Shown: positions 20,972 to 28,875 of the stretch, piece after piece
How the letters are laid out: the number at the start of each line of letters is the position of its first letter
Numbering within the stretch: position 1 is the first letter of the stretch
DNA from: Mycolicibacterium sp. CH28
GTDB taxonomy: Bacteria > Actinomycetota > Actinomycetes > Mycobacteriales > Mycobacteriaceae
DNA: 64,000 bases
Direction: 5' to 3'
Assembly (NCBI RefSeq): GCF_004745805.1
Contig: NZ_SRLQ01000003.1
Coordinates: 537,983 to 601,982 of the forward strand
The notes under the pieces: generated by a model
Database searches by the model: none
What the model was told of the DNA's origin: nothing
Seen by the model: the letters and a program-made list of their open reading frames with translations, nothing else
Translations under genes and position numbers: made by a program

Positions 20972-21321
20972 TGCCCGTCGACATGAGCCCGCAGCGGTTC
21001 GAGGAGCTGGTCGGCGACGCCCTGGACCTCATTCCGCCCGGACTGGCCGCGGCGATCGACAATGTCGTGGTGCTGGTCGAGGACCGCCACCCCGAGGACC
21101 CCGAGCTGCTTGGCCTCTACGAGGGCATCGCGCTGACCGAGCGTGATTCCAGCTACGCCGGTGCACTGCCGGATACCGTCACGATCTACCGCAAGCCGCT
21201 TCTGGACATGTGCGACAGCGAGCCCGAGGTGGTCGAGGAAGTCGCGATCACCGTAATACACGAGATTGCACACCATTTCGGCATTGATGACGATCGATTG
21301 CACGAATTAGGTTGGGGATGA
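20971..21321 (+). CDS. Zincin-like metallopeptidase (Rv3836-like)
   Basis: A 116-residue protein of the minimal zincin family (PF06262-like). The signature HEIAHHFGIDDDRLHELG lies near the C-terminus, with the two zinc His, the catalytic Glu and a third ligand; LYEGIALTERD and PDTVTIYRKPLL are typical of the family. GTG 20971 overlaps the last base of the preceding stop codon. The substrate is unknown; coupling to the septum-domain gene suggests joint action. Confidence 0.9.
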   Translation: MPVDMSPQRFEELVGDALDLIPPGLAAAIDNVVVLVEDRHPEDPELLGLYEGIALTERDSSYAGALPDTVTIYRKPLLDMCDSEPEVVEEVAITVIHEIAHHFGIDDDRLHELGWG

Positions 21322-21328
21322 ACCGATC

Positions 21329-22072
21329 TCAGCGGGCCGGATCGCCCTTCCAGCTGAAACTGTTGACGTACTTACCCATATCCTGAGCAATCTGGACATT
21401 GACCCCCGACGGTAGGCCGGGACCGAAGTCGGGGCCGAAGGCGTGATACGGGCCCACCGCGCCCGCCACCAGAGCCAAGTCGTTCTTGACCGCCACCAGC
21501 AGGACCGTCCGGATGCGGATGTAGCTGCTGCTGCTGCCCTGCGGCCAGACATCGGCGACCTCACCGTAGCCGTGTTGATAGCCGACCATCGCATTGGGGA
21601 TCTCGTAGGCGATCTTGGCGTCAGGGAACTTCTGCTTCAGCAGTGCGTTGGCGATGTCACGCGGCTGACGGCCGGCGGCCGGCACGGAGAACAATTCCAG
21701 GACGCCGGTGTCGCCGCCGGTGAACTTCGCCGTGACGCCGTCAGCTCCGCTGGAGATGTCATACGCCGAGCCGGGCGCCGGATACGACACAGAGAACGAG
21801 CCGTCGGCTGCGGTGAATCGGGGTAGTGAGGTCACCGGCTTACCCATCGGGGGGTTGCCACACTCCGGCGGACACATGTAACGAGGGATCTTCTCGGTGA
21901 CCATCAGCGACACCCCGACCAGCGCCGAGGCGACGATCACGATGGCCACCGTCCACAGCCCGACCGTCCGGCTGAACCGAATACGCTGGACTTCGCGGGC
22001 GACATAAGTGCCAGGCGGCAGCGCGTAGCCCGGGTACCGCTCCTCGTCGGGAGCAGCAGATGCTGTGGTCAC
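21329..22072 (-). CDS. Single-pass membrane protein of unknown function, S53 protease operon
   Basis: 247 residues: a Tyr/Pro-rich cytosolic N-terminus, one membrane helix (TVAIVIVASALVGVSLMV, ~40-60), a Cys pair (MCPPECGNP) and an extracytoplasmic PsbP/LpqN-like region (DGSFSVSYPAPGSAYDI, LLVAVKNDLALVAGAVGP). I do not recognise a named family. Its start overlaps the zinc-ribbon gene by 4 bp, the last step in a chain of overlapping genes behind the S53 protease, so it is likely a partner of that exported protease. Confidence 0.72.
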   Translation of the reverse strand: MTTASAAPDEERYPGYALPPGTYVAREVQRIRFSRTVGLWTVAIVIVASALVGVSLMVTEKIPRYMCPPECGNPPMGKPVTSLPRFTAADGSFSVSYPAPGSAYDISSGADGVTAKFTGGDTGVLELFSVPAAGRQPRDIANALLKQKFPDAKIAYEIPNAMVGYQHGYGEVADVWPQGSSSSYIRIRTVLLVAVKNDLALVAGAVGPYHAFGPDFGPGLPSGVNVQIAQDMGKYVNSFSWKGDPAR

Positions 22073-23280
22073 GAACCCTCCGTGGCGACCTGACGCACCG
22101 GCCGTGCCGCGCGACGCTCCTGGCGTGAGGCACGCGATGACGCCCGAGTCGCAACGCCGCAGGCGGGACAGAACGCCATGTCCGGCACCACATGCTCACA
22201 GTGGACGCATAGCAGCGGTTCGTCCGGCTCGATCGGATCCTGCGCCTCGTGGAGCAATGCGAGCTGTAGGGCGATTCGCAATAGAATCAGCGCAATCAGC
22301 GTCATCACGATGTGGATGACCAACGTCCGCAGCTGCTCCATCCCGACGATGTCGATGACCGCAACTCCGATGTGAATCAACACGACCAGGGTAGCGAGCA
22401 CGTAGAGCGCCGCCCGGATCCGACCGGGACGCTCGTGCGGATTGGACGTCTGGCCCTTGAACCATAGGGCGACACCGATCATGCCGCCGGCCGCCGCGGC
22501 GGTGAGCGGGATCGTGAGGCCACTCAGGATGGCCTCGACGATAAGCCCCTTGAGTGGACGGTTGTTTGCGAGCAGGCCGGTCGCAAATTGGGGGGCAAGC
22601 CGGGTCAGGGTGGCAGCTGCGGAGAACATCAACGCGGCCATGGCGCCGATGACGAAACCGTCCAACGACTCTCGCGATTTCGGTCGTAGCAGCCGAACCA
22701 CCACCGTCGGCACGAGCATCAGGATCATCCCGCCGGCGGGGATCAGCACCCCTTCGCGCACGACATGGTGGATCGCCAGGCCGGCGGCCATCGGGACACC
22801 ATAGGCCCGGGCGACCATCTCGCCGGTCAGCAGCACCCAACCCACGCCGAGTGCTGCGCCCAGCGTTCCGGCCAGCCCCATCAACCACACCGACATGTCG
22901 CGGTAGACGGCGGACTCACTCACGTAGAGCACGAACAGCAGCGGCAACCCCAGCGCGGCGACCGTGATCAGCGCCGGCGGGATCTTGAGGAATGCGAAGC
23001 CAATTAGCCCGACGAGCACCAGTGCCAGGCCCACCCGGAACGGCGTGCGTGAACGCTGAGGAAGGTGCGGAAACAGCGAACTGGCGATTGCGGGCAGCAG
23101 CACGTTCTCACCCGGGGACGCGCCGAAGGTGTCGCCACGCAGCCAGCGCGGTCCGCGCTTGGCCTCGGACGCCAGATGGCCGCCGCAATAGCCACAGAAC
23201 GCGCCGGCCGGAACGTCCATCTCGCAGAACGAGCATTCCAGTGTCGGTACTTCGTCGCCCGATTCGGTCCCGGCACTCAT
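22069..23280 (-). CDS. Polytopic membrane protein with terminal zinc ribbons
   Basis: A 403-residue membrane protein. The N-terminus has a zinc ribbon (CSFCEMDVPAGAFCGYCG) and the C-terminus a second one (CVHCEHVVPDMAFCPACG). Between them are about nine hydrophobic helices (e.g. VGLALVLVGLIGFAFL, GGMILMLVPTVVVRLL), with topology partly resembling PrsW-type membrane proteins. I do not see the PrsW glutamates clearly, so I leave it as a zinc-ribbon membrane protein. It overlaps both neighbours by 4 bp. Confidence 0.75.
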   Translation of the reverse strand: MSAGTESGDEVPTLECSFCEMDVPAGAFCGYCGGHLASEAKRGPRWLRGDTFGASPGENVLLPAIASSLFPHLPQRSRTPFRVGLALVLVGLIGFAFLKIPPALITVAALGLPLLFVLYVSESAVYRDMSVWLMGLAGTLGAALGVGWVLLTGEMVARAYGVPMAAGLAIHHVVREGVLIPAGGMILMLVPTVVVRLLRPKSRESLDGFVIGAMAALMFSAAATLTRLAPQFATGLLANNRPLKGLIVEAILSGLTIPLTAAAAGGMIGVALWFKGQTSNPHERPGRIRAALYVLATLVVLIHIGVAVIDIVGMEQLRTLVIHIVMTLIALILLRIALQLALLHEAQDPIEPDEPLLCVHCEHVVPDMAFCPACGVATRASSRASRQERRAARPVRQVATEGS

Positions 23281-24884
23281 CCGATCACCTTCTGGGTCAC
23301 GAGAATATTCTGGGCGAGGTTCTCGACGTTGGGAGTACCCAGTCCGGTCACCAAGTCATATCCCGGACCCGCGTTCGCGACGGCGTTGCCGCCCAGGGTG
23401 ACGTCGCGGAACGCAGGCAGTGGGGTTCCCTCTGCGATCGTATAGAGCAGTGGGTTGAGGTCGCCGATGAGCGAGCCGCCGTGATCGAGCACGTACTCGT
23501 TCATCAAGGCGGTCATACCGGCCCAGACCGGCGCCGCCAGCGAGGTGCCGCCGCCCACGATCAGCTGCTGATTGAACACAATCTGCACCCCAGTGAACGG
23601 GTCGGCGACCGCCGCGATGTCCGGGGTGAGCCGCTTGCCCTCGCCGCCGGGGACCTTCAGGGTCTGCTGCCACTCCGGACGCTCGAACAGCGCGGAGATT
23701 CCCCCGCCGGTGCCCTGCGACAGGGGCGGATCGAACCACGCCTGCTCGGCGAGCCAGCCACCGTTGCCGTCCGTCGACAGTGTGGTGCCTCCGACGTCGG
23801 TCATCTCCGGCATCGAGGCCACCGCATCCAGGCCGACGTCGTTGGTGCTGGGCGGTGACGACCACTCGTCGCCGCCCTTGCAGTCGATGCCGGCCAAGTC
23901 GCCGCTGGCGTCGAATGCCGTCGTTCCGGAGCGGTGTGCACCGGCCAGCGCTGAGCGGACCGGGACCAGATCGGCGGCGGTGATGAGCTTGTCGCAGCCC
24001 CACCCGATGGAGAAGCTCCAGACCGCGCCGGGGAAACGACGCTCGGTGTCTTCCATCAGCTTGGCGATCTTCTCGTACGACCCGTCACCTTCGACGGTCG
24101 AGCGGGCGTTGACGAGGACCTTCTTGGCATCAGGGGCGACGGCGTGGATCGACTCCAGGTCCATGGTCGCCTCACCACGCCGGGCGTCTGGCATGCCGCC
24201 GACTACCTCGGGGGTGAATTTCGGCAGGCTGAAGGTCGTTGCGAAGGTATCGAGATCGGCTTGGTCGAAGCCGTCGAAGGCGAAAACGACGACGGTGATG
24301 CCCTTGCCCTTGTAGCCCTTGTCATGCAGCGGTGTGGCGTTGTACGTCCGCAGCAGGGCGCTGGGATTGAGGCCTTGGTCGGGCACCTCCCGCGGCAACA
24401 TCCAGGTCTTGGATTCGCGGTGCGGCGTGTAGCCGAGGATCCGCCCGAGCTGGGCGACCTCCATCCGCAGTGGCTGCGGAACGGACGGTTGCTGAGGTGA
24501 GGCGTAGAAAACCTGGCCGCGCTTGCCGCGGTAGTCGTGGACGTCGACGTCGAAGGCGCCGGACACCGCGGCGGGGGCACCCTCGACGATCGCCCAGCTG
24601 TCCCCGGGACGCCAGCGCACCGCGAGGTTCTGATCTGCGGCCCATCCCATCAGGAGATCGGGACGAGCCGTGTCACGCAGCGCGGCGGTGATCTGAACGT
24701 GGTCGGTCCGCGCGGGACCGAGATCCACTGAACTTGCCAGTAAAGACGCGTACGGGCCGCTGATCGCAACGGGATCGGCTGGTGCCGAGGCCCGATGCAG
24801 ATCAACGGCCAGTACGGTAGCGGCGGTCAGCACCGTTAGCAGTGCCGCCGCCGACAGCGCGCGTAGGCGATGGGCCCTGATCAC
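23277..24884 (-). CDS. Exported serine-carboxyl protease, S53 (sedolisin) family
   Basis: A 535-residue exported protease. It has an N-terminal signal/anchor (~8-27), a pro-domain (~45-170; WAADQNLAVRWRPGDSWAIV, VFYASPQQPSVPQPLR), and an S53 catalytic domain (~175-530). The catalytic Glu/Asp pair is seen as E238 and D242 in GEATMDLES, the oxyanion Asp as D325 in FDASGDL, and the nucleophile as S448 in GGGTSLAAP. C-terminal Ca-binding acidic residues are present (DVTLGG, GPGYDLVTGLGTP). Sedolisins act at acid pH, so it may work in acidic surroundings. Downstream lie two membrane proteins with 4-bp overlaps; a lipoprotein gene lies 42 bp upstream. Confidence 0.9.
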   Translation of the reverse strand: MIRAHRLRALSAAALLTVLTAATVLAVDLHRASAPADPVAISGPYASLLASSVDLGPARTDHVQITAALRDTARPDLLMGWAADQNLAVRWRPGDSWAIVEGAPAAVSGAFDVDVHDYRGKRGQVFYASPQQPSVPQPLRMEVAQLGRILGYTPHRESKTWMLPREVPDQGLNPSALLRTYNATPLHDKGYKGKGITVVVFAFDGFDQADLDTFATTFSLPKFTPEVVGGMPDARRGEATMDLESIHAVAPDAKKVLVNARSTVEGDGSYEKIAKLMEDTERRFPGAVWSFSIGWGCDKLITAADLVPVRSALAGAHRSGTTAFDASGDLAGIDCKGGDEWSSPPSTNDVGLDAVASMPEMTDVGGTTLSTDGNGGWLAEQAWFDPPLSQGTGGGISALFERPEWQQTLKVPGGEGKRLTPDIAAVADPFTGVQIVFNQQLIVGGGTSLAAPVWAGMTALMNEYVLDHGGSLIGDLNPLLYTIAEGTPLPAFRDVTLGGNAVANAGPGYDLVTGLGTPNVENLAQNILVTQKVIG

Positions 24885-24926
24885 TGTCAGCGGAGGCAGG
24901 CTGCGTACGGATGCCGGCCGAACGGC

Positions 24927-25184
24927 TTAGTTGCCGCCGGTGATGACGTTGCCAGGCAGCGCGGTCGGAGCCGGCGGAGCCTTGACGGTGGGCGTGAAGG
25001 AGTTGGGGCCACCAGGCGAGACAGCCTTCTCCGTGGGCGACGGCGCGGGAGCGCTGGTGCTCGTGGGCGACGTGGTCTCCGGAGCCTTTTCCTTATCCTT
25101 GCCGCAAGCGGTCAGCGTACCCATACCGACGATCGCGAGGCCGCCAGCAAAAAGTGCAATCTGCCGAGTCAGACGACTTGACAT
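24927..25184 (-). CDS. Small lipoprotein
   Basis: 85 residues. The signal peptide ends in a lipobox, GMGTLTAC (Cys about residue 27), followed by a low-complexity Thr/Ser/Pro-rich mature part (KAPETTSPTSTSAPAPSPTE) and a GNVITGGN end. The function is unknown. An open frame reaches far upstream (to 25649), but the ATG at 25184 precisely opens the signal peptide. It lies first in the leftward operon with the S53 protease. Confidence 0.8.
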   Translation of the reverse strand: MSSRLTRQIALFAGGLAIVGMGTLTACGKDKEKAPETTSPTSTSAPAPSPTEKAVSPGGPNSFTPTVKAPPAPTALPGNVITGGN

Positions 25185-25394
25185 GTGATCAGTCCTTACC
25201 TTTGTTGCCGGGATTCGTCGAATTGAGTCGCTGGCTGGCCCGGCAGTTAACCAGCCCACCCCCGAAGGGCCGAGGACACATAACATATCGCACCGCACCA
25301 GCAATTGCATAGCTACTTTCGCGGCGGGCGAAAGTCCCTGTCTTTCCAAGCGTGGCGACGACGGTTTGCCGGGCCCCGGTGCTAAGAACAAAAC

Positions 25395-25592
25395 ATGGGG
25401 TTGACCTGCCGAGAATGCGCTGCTGGTCTCGCACATTGCCACGGTACTCTGATCCGCCATTCCCGGCACGGCGCGGAGTGCACCGAGGTTGGCTGCGACA
25501 GCCCCGAAGTGGTGATTCACCCGCTGGTGATCGACTGCGACATGGTCGGGTGCGACTGCCCACAGCAAACCGAAAACCGGGTCGCGGTATGA
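25395..25592 (+). CDS. Cys-rich 65-residue protein, putative zinc-binding
   Basis: A 65-residue protein with eight Cys (5, 8, 15, 29, 34, 48, 53, 55) and several His, in CxxC, HCHGTL and GCDC settings. The pattern CREC..HCHGTLIRH..ECT..GC..HPLVIDC..GC is one I associate with a conserved actinobacterial family, probably a zinc ribbon-like fold; the function is unknown. It starts ATG 25395, converges on the phosphatase gene (7 bp apart) and shares a 210-bp divergent region with the lipoprotein gene. Confidence 0.7.
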   Translation: MGLTCRECAAGLAHCHGTLIRHSRHGAECTEVGCDSPEVVIHPLVIDCDMVGCDCPQQTENRVAV

Positions 25593-25599
25593 CCCGTCG

Positions 25600-26286
25600 T
25601 CACCCCATCGGGTCGACGGATTCCAGCGCGTCCTCGACCGGGTGCACATCGGGTTCGGGGTAGAACGGCGGGGTCAGTGAACCCCACTGCAGGCAGCTCC
25701 ACCGGCCGTCGGTGATCGGCGCGAGCACCACCGACTCGGCGTTCGCCAGATGGTGGTCGAGCGCGAAGCTGCCTTCCACCCCGGCCAGAGTGGCCGCGAC
25801 CAGCCGGATCGCCGCTCCGTGGCTGACCACGACGATGTCCTCGGTCCAGGCGTGGTCGTCCAGATACCGCAGCCGCAGATCGGTGATCACCGGGAGGTAG
25901 CGGTCCAGCACGTCGAGGGCGCTCTCGCCGCCCGGCATGGATAGGTCCGGTTCGCCCTGGTGCCAGCGTTGGTAGATGGTGTTGAATTCCGCGATCGCCT
26001 CGTCGTCGTTGCGGTTCTCCAGATCGCCGGCCTGCACCTCGTGGATGCCGTCGAACTCCTCGGGCGCCAGCCGTAGTTGCGTGCCGATCTCGGCCGCGGT
26101 CTGGGCGGCACGCCTGGCAATCGAGTGCACCAGCAGCCCCGGAACGGGGCCCCGCGACCGTGCGAACTCACGCGCTTGTTCCCGGCCGAGGTCGGTCAGA
26201 TCGGCGCCGGGCGGGCGGGTATCGAGACGACGTTCGACGTTGCCGTGCGTCTGGCCGTGACGCACCAGGATCAGCCGCCCGCTCAT
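25600..26286 (-). CDS. Histidine phosphatase family protein (phosphoglycerate mutase-like, Rv3837c-like)
   Basis: 228 residues. The N-terminal ILVRHGQTHGNVERRL carries the catalytic RHG His, and VVVSHGAAIRL the second His. The IARRAAQTA segment and the length match histidine phosphatases rather than true glycolytic mutases; the substrate is unresolved. The start overlaps the pheA stop by 4 bp, so the two are co-expressed, as Rv3838c-Rv3837c are in M. tuberculosis. Confidence 0.9.
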   Translation of the reverse strand: MSGRLILVRHGQTHGNVERRLDTRPPGADLTDLGREQAREFARSRGPVPGLLVHSIARRAAQTAAEIGTQLRLAPEEFDGIHEVQAGDLENRNDDEAIAEFNTIYQRWHQGEPDLSMPGGESALDVLDRYLPVITDLRLRYLDDHAWTEDIVVVSHGAAIRLVAATLAGVEGSFALDHHLANAESVVLAPITDGRWSCLQWGSLTPPFYPEPDVHPVEDALESVDPMG

Positions 26287-27203
26287 GTCTGGTTGCCTTC
26301 ACGCAGGCGTGCCAACCACCGGTCGGCCTCGTCGAATTGCGGCGGCGCCGCGCCGGTCGCCGACTCGGTCGGCCAGGAGCCCAGGTAGCGCACGTCGGCG
26401 CAGCGCCGGTGCAGCGCCTTGAGCGCCTCGGCCACCGCGGTGTCGTCGATGTGGCCGACGCAGTCCAGGAAGAACACGTAGGTACCCAGCTCGGTTCGGG
26501 TCGGTCGGGACTCGATGCGGGTCAAGTCGATGTCGCGGATACCGAACTCGGTCATCGCCGACACCAACGCGCCGGGAGCGTTGGCGATCCGCAACACCAC
26601 CGAGGTGCGGTCGGCGCCGGTACGCGGCGGCGGCGGCCCCGGACGGCCGACGAGCACGAACCGCGTCCTGGCGTTGGGCTCGTCGACGACGCCGTCGGCC
26701 AGGGTAGGCAGCCCGTAGCGCTGTGCAGCCAGCGCGGTGCTCACCCCGGCATCGGCACGCCCGGCGGCGACTTCTTGGGCGGCGGCGGCGTTGGAGTGGG
26801 CCGGGACGAGGTCAGCGTCCGGGAGGTGTTCAGCCAGCCAGCGCCGGACCTGGGCCGCGGCGATCGGGAACGCCGCGACGGTGCGCACCCCGTCATCGGT
26901 CAGCCCGGCCCGGGTGACGATGCTGAAGGCGACATCGAGGGTCAGCTCGGCGTAGATCTGCAGCGGCTCCCCGGTGGCCAGACTGTCCAGGGTGGGCAGG
27001 ACGCTGCCCTCGATGGAGTTTTCGATCGGCACGCACGCGAAATCCGCCGACGCACTGCGCACGGCGGCCAGCGCCGCCGGCGTGCTGTCAGTGGGCTGCG
27101 GCTGTACCCCGTCCCCGCCGGGGACCACGCCGGTGGCGGCCATCCTGAGCAGCGCCGCTTCGGTGAACGTGCCCTCGGGACCGAGGTAGGCGATGCGAGC
27201 CAC
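26283..27203 (-). CDS. pheA: Prephenate dehydratase
   Basis: Converts prephenate to phenylpyruvate in phenylalanine synthesis. 306 residues. The PDT domain (~1-190) has YLGPEGTFTEAAL at the N-terminus, VPIENSIEGSV, and NARTRFVLVGRP (TRF motif). The C-terminal ACT regulatory domain (~205-285) has PGALVSAMTEFGIRDIDLTRIESRPTR, which includes the ESRP Phe-binding motif, so feedback by phenylalanine is expected (family knowledge). Confidence 0.96.
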   Translation of the reverse strand: MARIAYLGPEGTFTEAALLRMAATGVVPGGDGVQPQPTDSTPAALAAVRSASADFACVPIENSIEGSVLPTLDSLATGEPLQIYAELTLDVAFSIVTRAGLTDDGVRTVAAFPIAAAQVRRWLAEHLPDADLVPAHSNAAAAQEVAAGRADAGVSTALAAQRYGLPTLADGVVDEPNARTRFVLVGRPGPPPPRTGADRTSVVLRIANAPGALVSAMTEFGIRDIDLTRIESRPTRTELGTYVFFLDCVGHIDDTAVAEALKALHRRCADVRYLGSWPTESATGAAPPQFDEADRWLARLREGNQT

Positions 27204-27260
27204 GGTCCAACCCTATCGGGTCGGCGGGCAGGAAACCCTTGCGTCACCAACTCCGCGAAG

Positions 27261-27279
27261 TTAACTTAGGCTTACCTCA
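27261..27279 (+). promoter_or_regulatory. IdeR iron box upstream of the DUF2470 gene
   Basis: The 19-mer ttaacttaggcttacctca matches the IdeR consensus TTAGGTTAGGCTAACCTAA at 15 of 19 positions, including the central palindromic core. It ends 17 bp before the ATG at 27297, in repressor position. IdeR control of the downstream gene under iron limitation is the direct prediction. Confidence 0.7.
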
Positions 27280-27296
27280 CTAACGGAAGGTTCGCG

Positions 27297-28067
27297 ATGA
27301 CCTCAGCGATGCTCTCAACACCGACGACCGCCGAACGTGTCCGCAGCGCCTTTGTCTACGCCACTGAGGCGATGCTGGTCGCTGAGGACGTCGCACCGGC
27401 CACCACACCGGTTCACCACCTGCTGCCGGGCGGGTCCTTCGCGCTGATCGTCCCGCGCGACTGCGCGCTGGCCGCCACCACTGCGGCAGCCGCCGCCAAC
27501 GGCGTGGCGGCAATGCTCGAACTGACCGACTACGCCCCACTGCCGCTGCGCGAGCCCGTGCGCTCGCTGGTGTGGGTCCGTGGCCTGGTCCATGCCGTGC
27601 CCGATAACGCGGTGCGATCCCTGCTCGACCTGATCGCCACTGAGGACCCCAATCCGGCACTGCTCGAGGTCGGATCGGGCCGGGTGCTGTTGCTGCTGGA
27701 CGCCGAATCGGTGGTGGTGGCCGACGCCGCCGGCGCCGAAACCGTCAGCGTCAACGAACTCCTCACCGCTCAGCCCGACCCGTTCTGCGAGTTCGAGTCG
27801 GCATGGCTGCGCCACCTCGACGCCGATCACCCCGAGGTGCTTGCCCGGCTGGCCGAGAAACTGCCGGCCGCGCTGCGCCGCGGGCGGATCCGTCCGCTTG
27901 GCCTCGACCGGTATGGAGTTCGGCTGCGCGTCGAGGGCGACGACGTCGATCACGACGTGCGGTTGCCGTTCGGCGCTCCGGTGCAGGACGTTCCCGGTCT
28001 CGGCCGGGCGATCCGGCTGTTGATGGGCTGCCCGTTCGTCAACGGGCTGCGCGCGCGGCGGATGTAG
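27297..28067 (+). CDS. DUF2470-domain protein (Rv3839-like), iron-regulated, heme-related candidate
   Basis: 256 residues. The C-terminal part (~165-250: HLDADHPEVLARLAEK, RIRPLGLDRYGVRLRVEG, RLPFGAPV) is a DUF2470 domain, found at the end of HugZ-like heme-binding or heme-degrading proteins. The N-terminal ~150 residues look like a split-barrel relative. GGAAGG (27285-27290) gives a clear ribosome site. The IdeR box in front fits a role in iron or heme handling; the enzyme activity is inferred, not seen. Confidence 0.85.
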   Translation: MTSAMLSTPTTAERVRSAFVYATEAMLVAEDVAPATTPVHHLLPGGSFALIVPRDCALAATTAAAAANGVAAMLELTDYAPLPLREPVRSLVWVRGLVHAVPDNAVRSLLDLIATEDPNPALLEVGSGRVLLLLDAESVVVADAAGAETVSVNELLTAQPDPFCEFESAWLRHLDADHPEVLARLAEKLPAALRRGRIRPLGLDRYGVRLRVEGDDVDHDVRLPFGAPVQDVPGLGRAIRLLMGCPFVNGLRARRM

Positions 28068-28085
28068 GGCCGTTACCGTGGCGGG

Positions 28086-28853
28086 GTGAGCGCGACCCCC
28101 GACGAATCCGTCGGTACCGACCGGCGCGCGCTGCGTATCGAGGTCGGCGTCATGCTGGCCGTCACCTTCGGGGTCAGCGCGGTCATCGCGATCCTGCAAC
28201 TGTTCGACGCGGTGCTCTCCGGGCTGGCCGGCCACCGGGTCCGGCTCAACCCCAATCTGTCCCGGTACGACCTGATCAACCTCGGCCTGAATCTGGCGTC
28301 GGTGGCCCAGTTGATGGCCTGGGGCGCCTTGGGTCTGTACCTCTTGTGGCGCGGCGGTATCACCCCGGCCCGGATCGGGCTCGGCCGGCTGCGGTGGCGA
28401 GCCGACGCGCTGGGCGGGTTGGGCCTGGCCGCCCTGATCGGCATTCCTGGGCTGCTGCTGTATCTCGCTGGCCGCTGGGTGGGCATGACCGCCGAAGTCG
28501 AGCCCACCACACTGCACGACAGTTGGTGGCGGATCCCGGTGTTGATCCTCGCCGCGTTCGCCAACGGGTTCGCTGAGGAGGTGGTCGTCGTCGGCTTCCT
28601 GATCACCCGGCTGCGCCAGCTGGGGCTCAGCCAGAACCGGGCGATCCTGGCCTCGAGCGTGCTGCGCGGGATGTACCACCTCTACCAAGGATTCGGTGCG
28701 GGGCTGGGCAACCTGGTGATGGGGTTGGTCTTCGGCTACGCGTGGTGTCGGACCGGTCGGCTGTGGCCGCTGGTGATCGCGCACGGAGTGATCGACACGG
28801 TCGCGTTCGTGGGTTACGTGGCGCTGGCGGGCCACGTTGGCTGGCTGAAGTAA
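28086..28853 (+). CDS. CPBP-family intramembrane glutamic endopeptidase (CAAX protease-like)
   Basis: A 255-residue polytopic membrane protein with about six helices. Motif 1 with the Glu-Glu pair is in FANGFAEEVVVVGFLITRL; motif 2 lies in SSVLRGMYHLYQGFGAG, and motif 3 in VIAHGVIDTVAF. These are the CPBP/ABI intramembrane protease motifs. The substrate is unknown. GTG start, 18 bp after the DUF2470 gene and likely co-transcribed, 22 bp before the LCP gene. Confidence 0.85.
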   Translation: MSATPDESVGTDRRALRIEVGVMLAVTFGVSAVIAILQLFDAVLSGLAGHRVRLNPNLSRYDLINLGLNLASVAQLMAWGALGLYLLWRGGITPARIGLGRLRWRADALGGLGLAALIGIPGLLLYLAGRWVGMTAEVEPTTLHDSWWRIPVLILAAFANGFAEEVVVVGFLITRLRQLGLSQNRAILASSVLRGMYHLYQGFGAGLGNLVMGLVFGYAWCRTGRLWPLVIAHGVIDTVAFVGYVALAGHVGWLK

Positions 28854-28875
28854 GCCTGGCACGTAAATTGACCTG

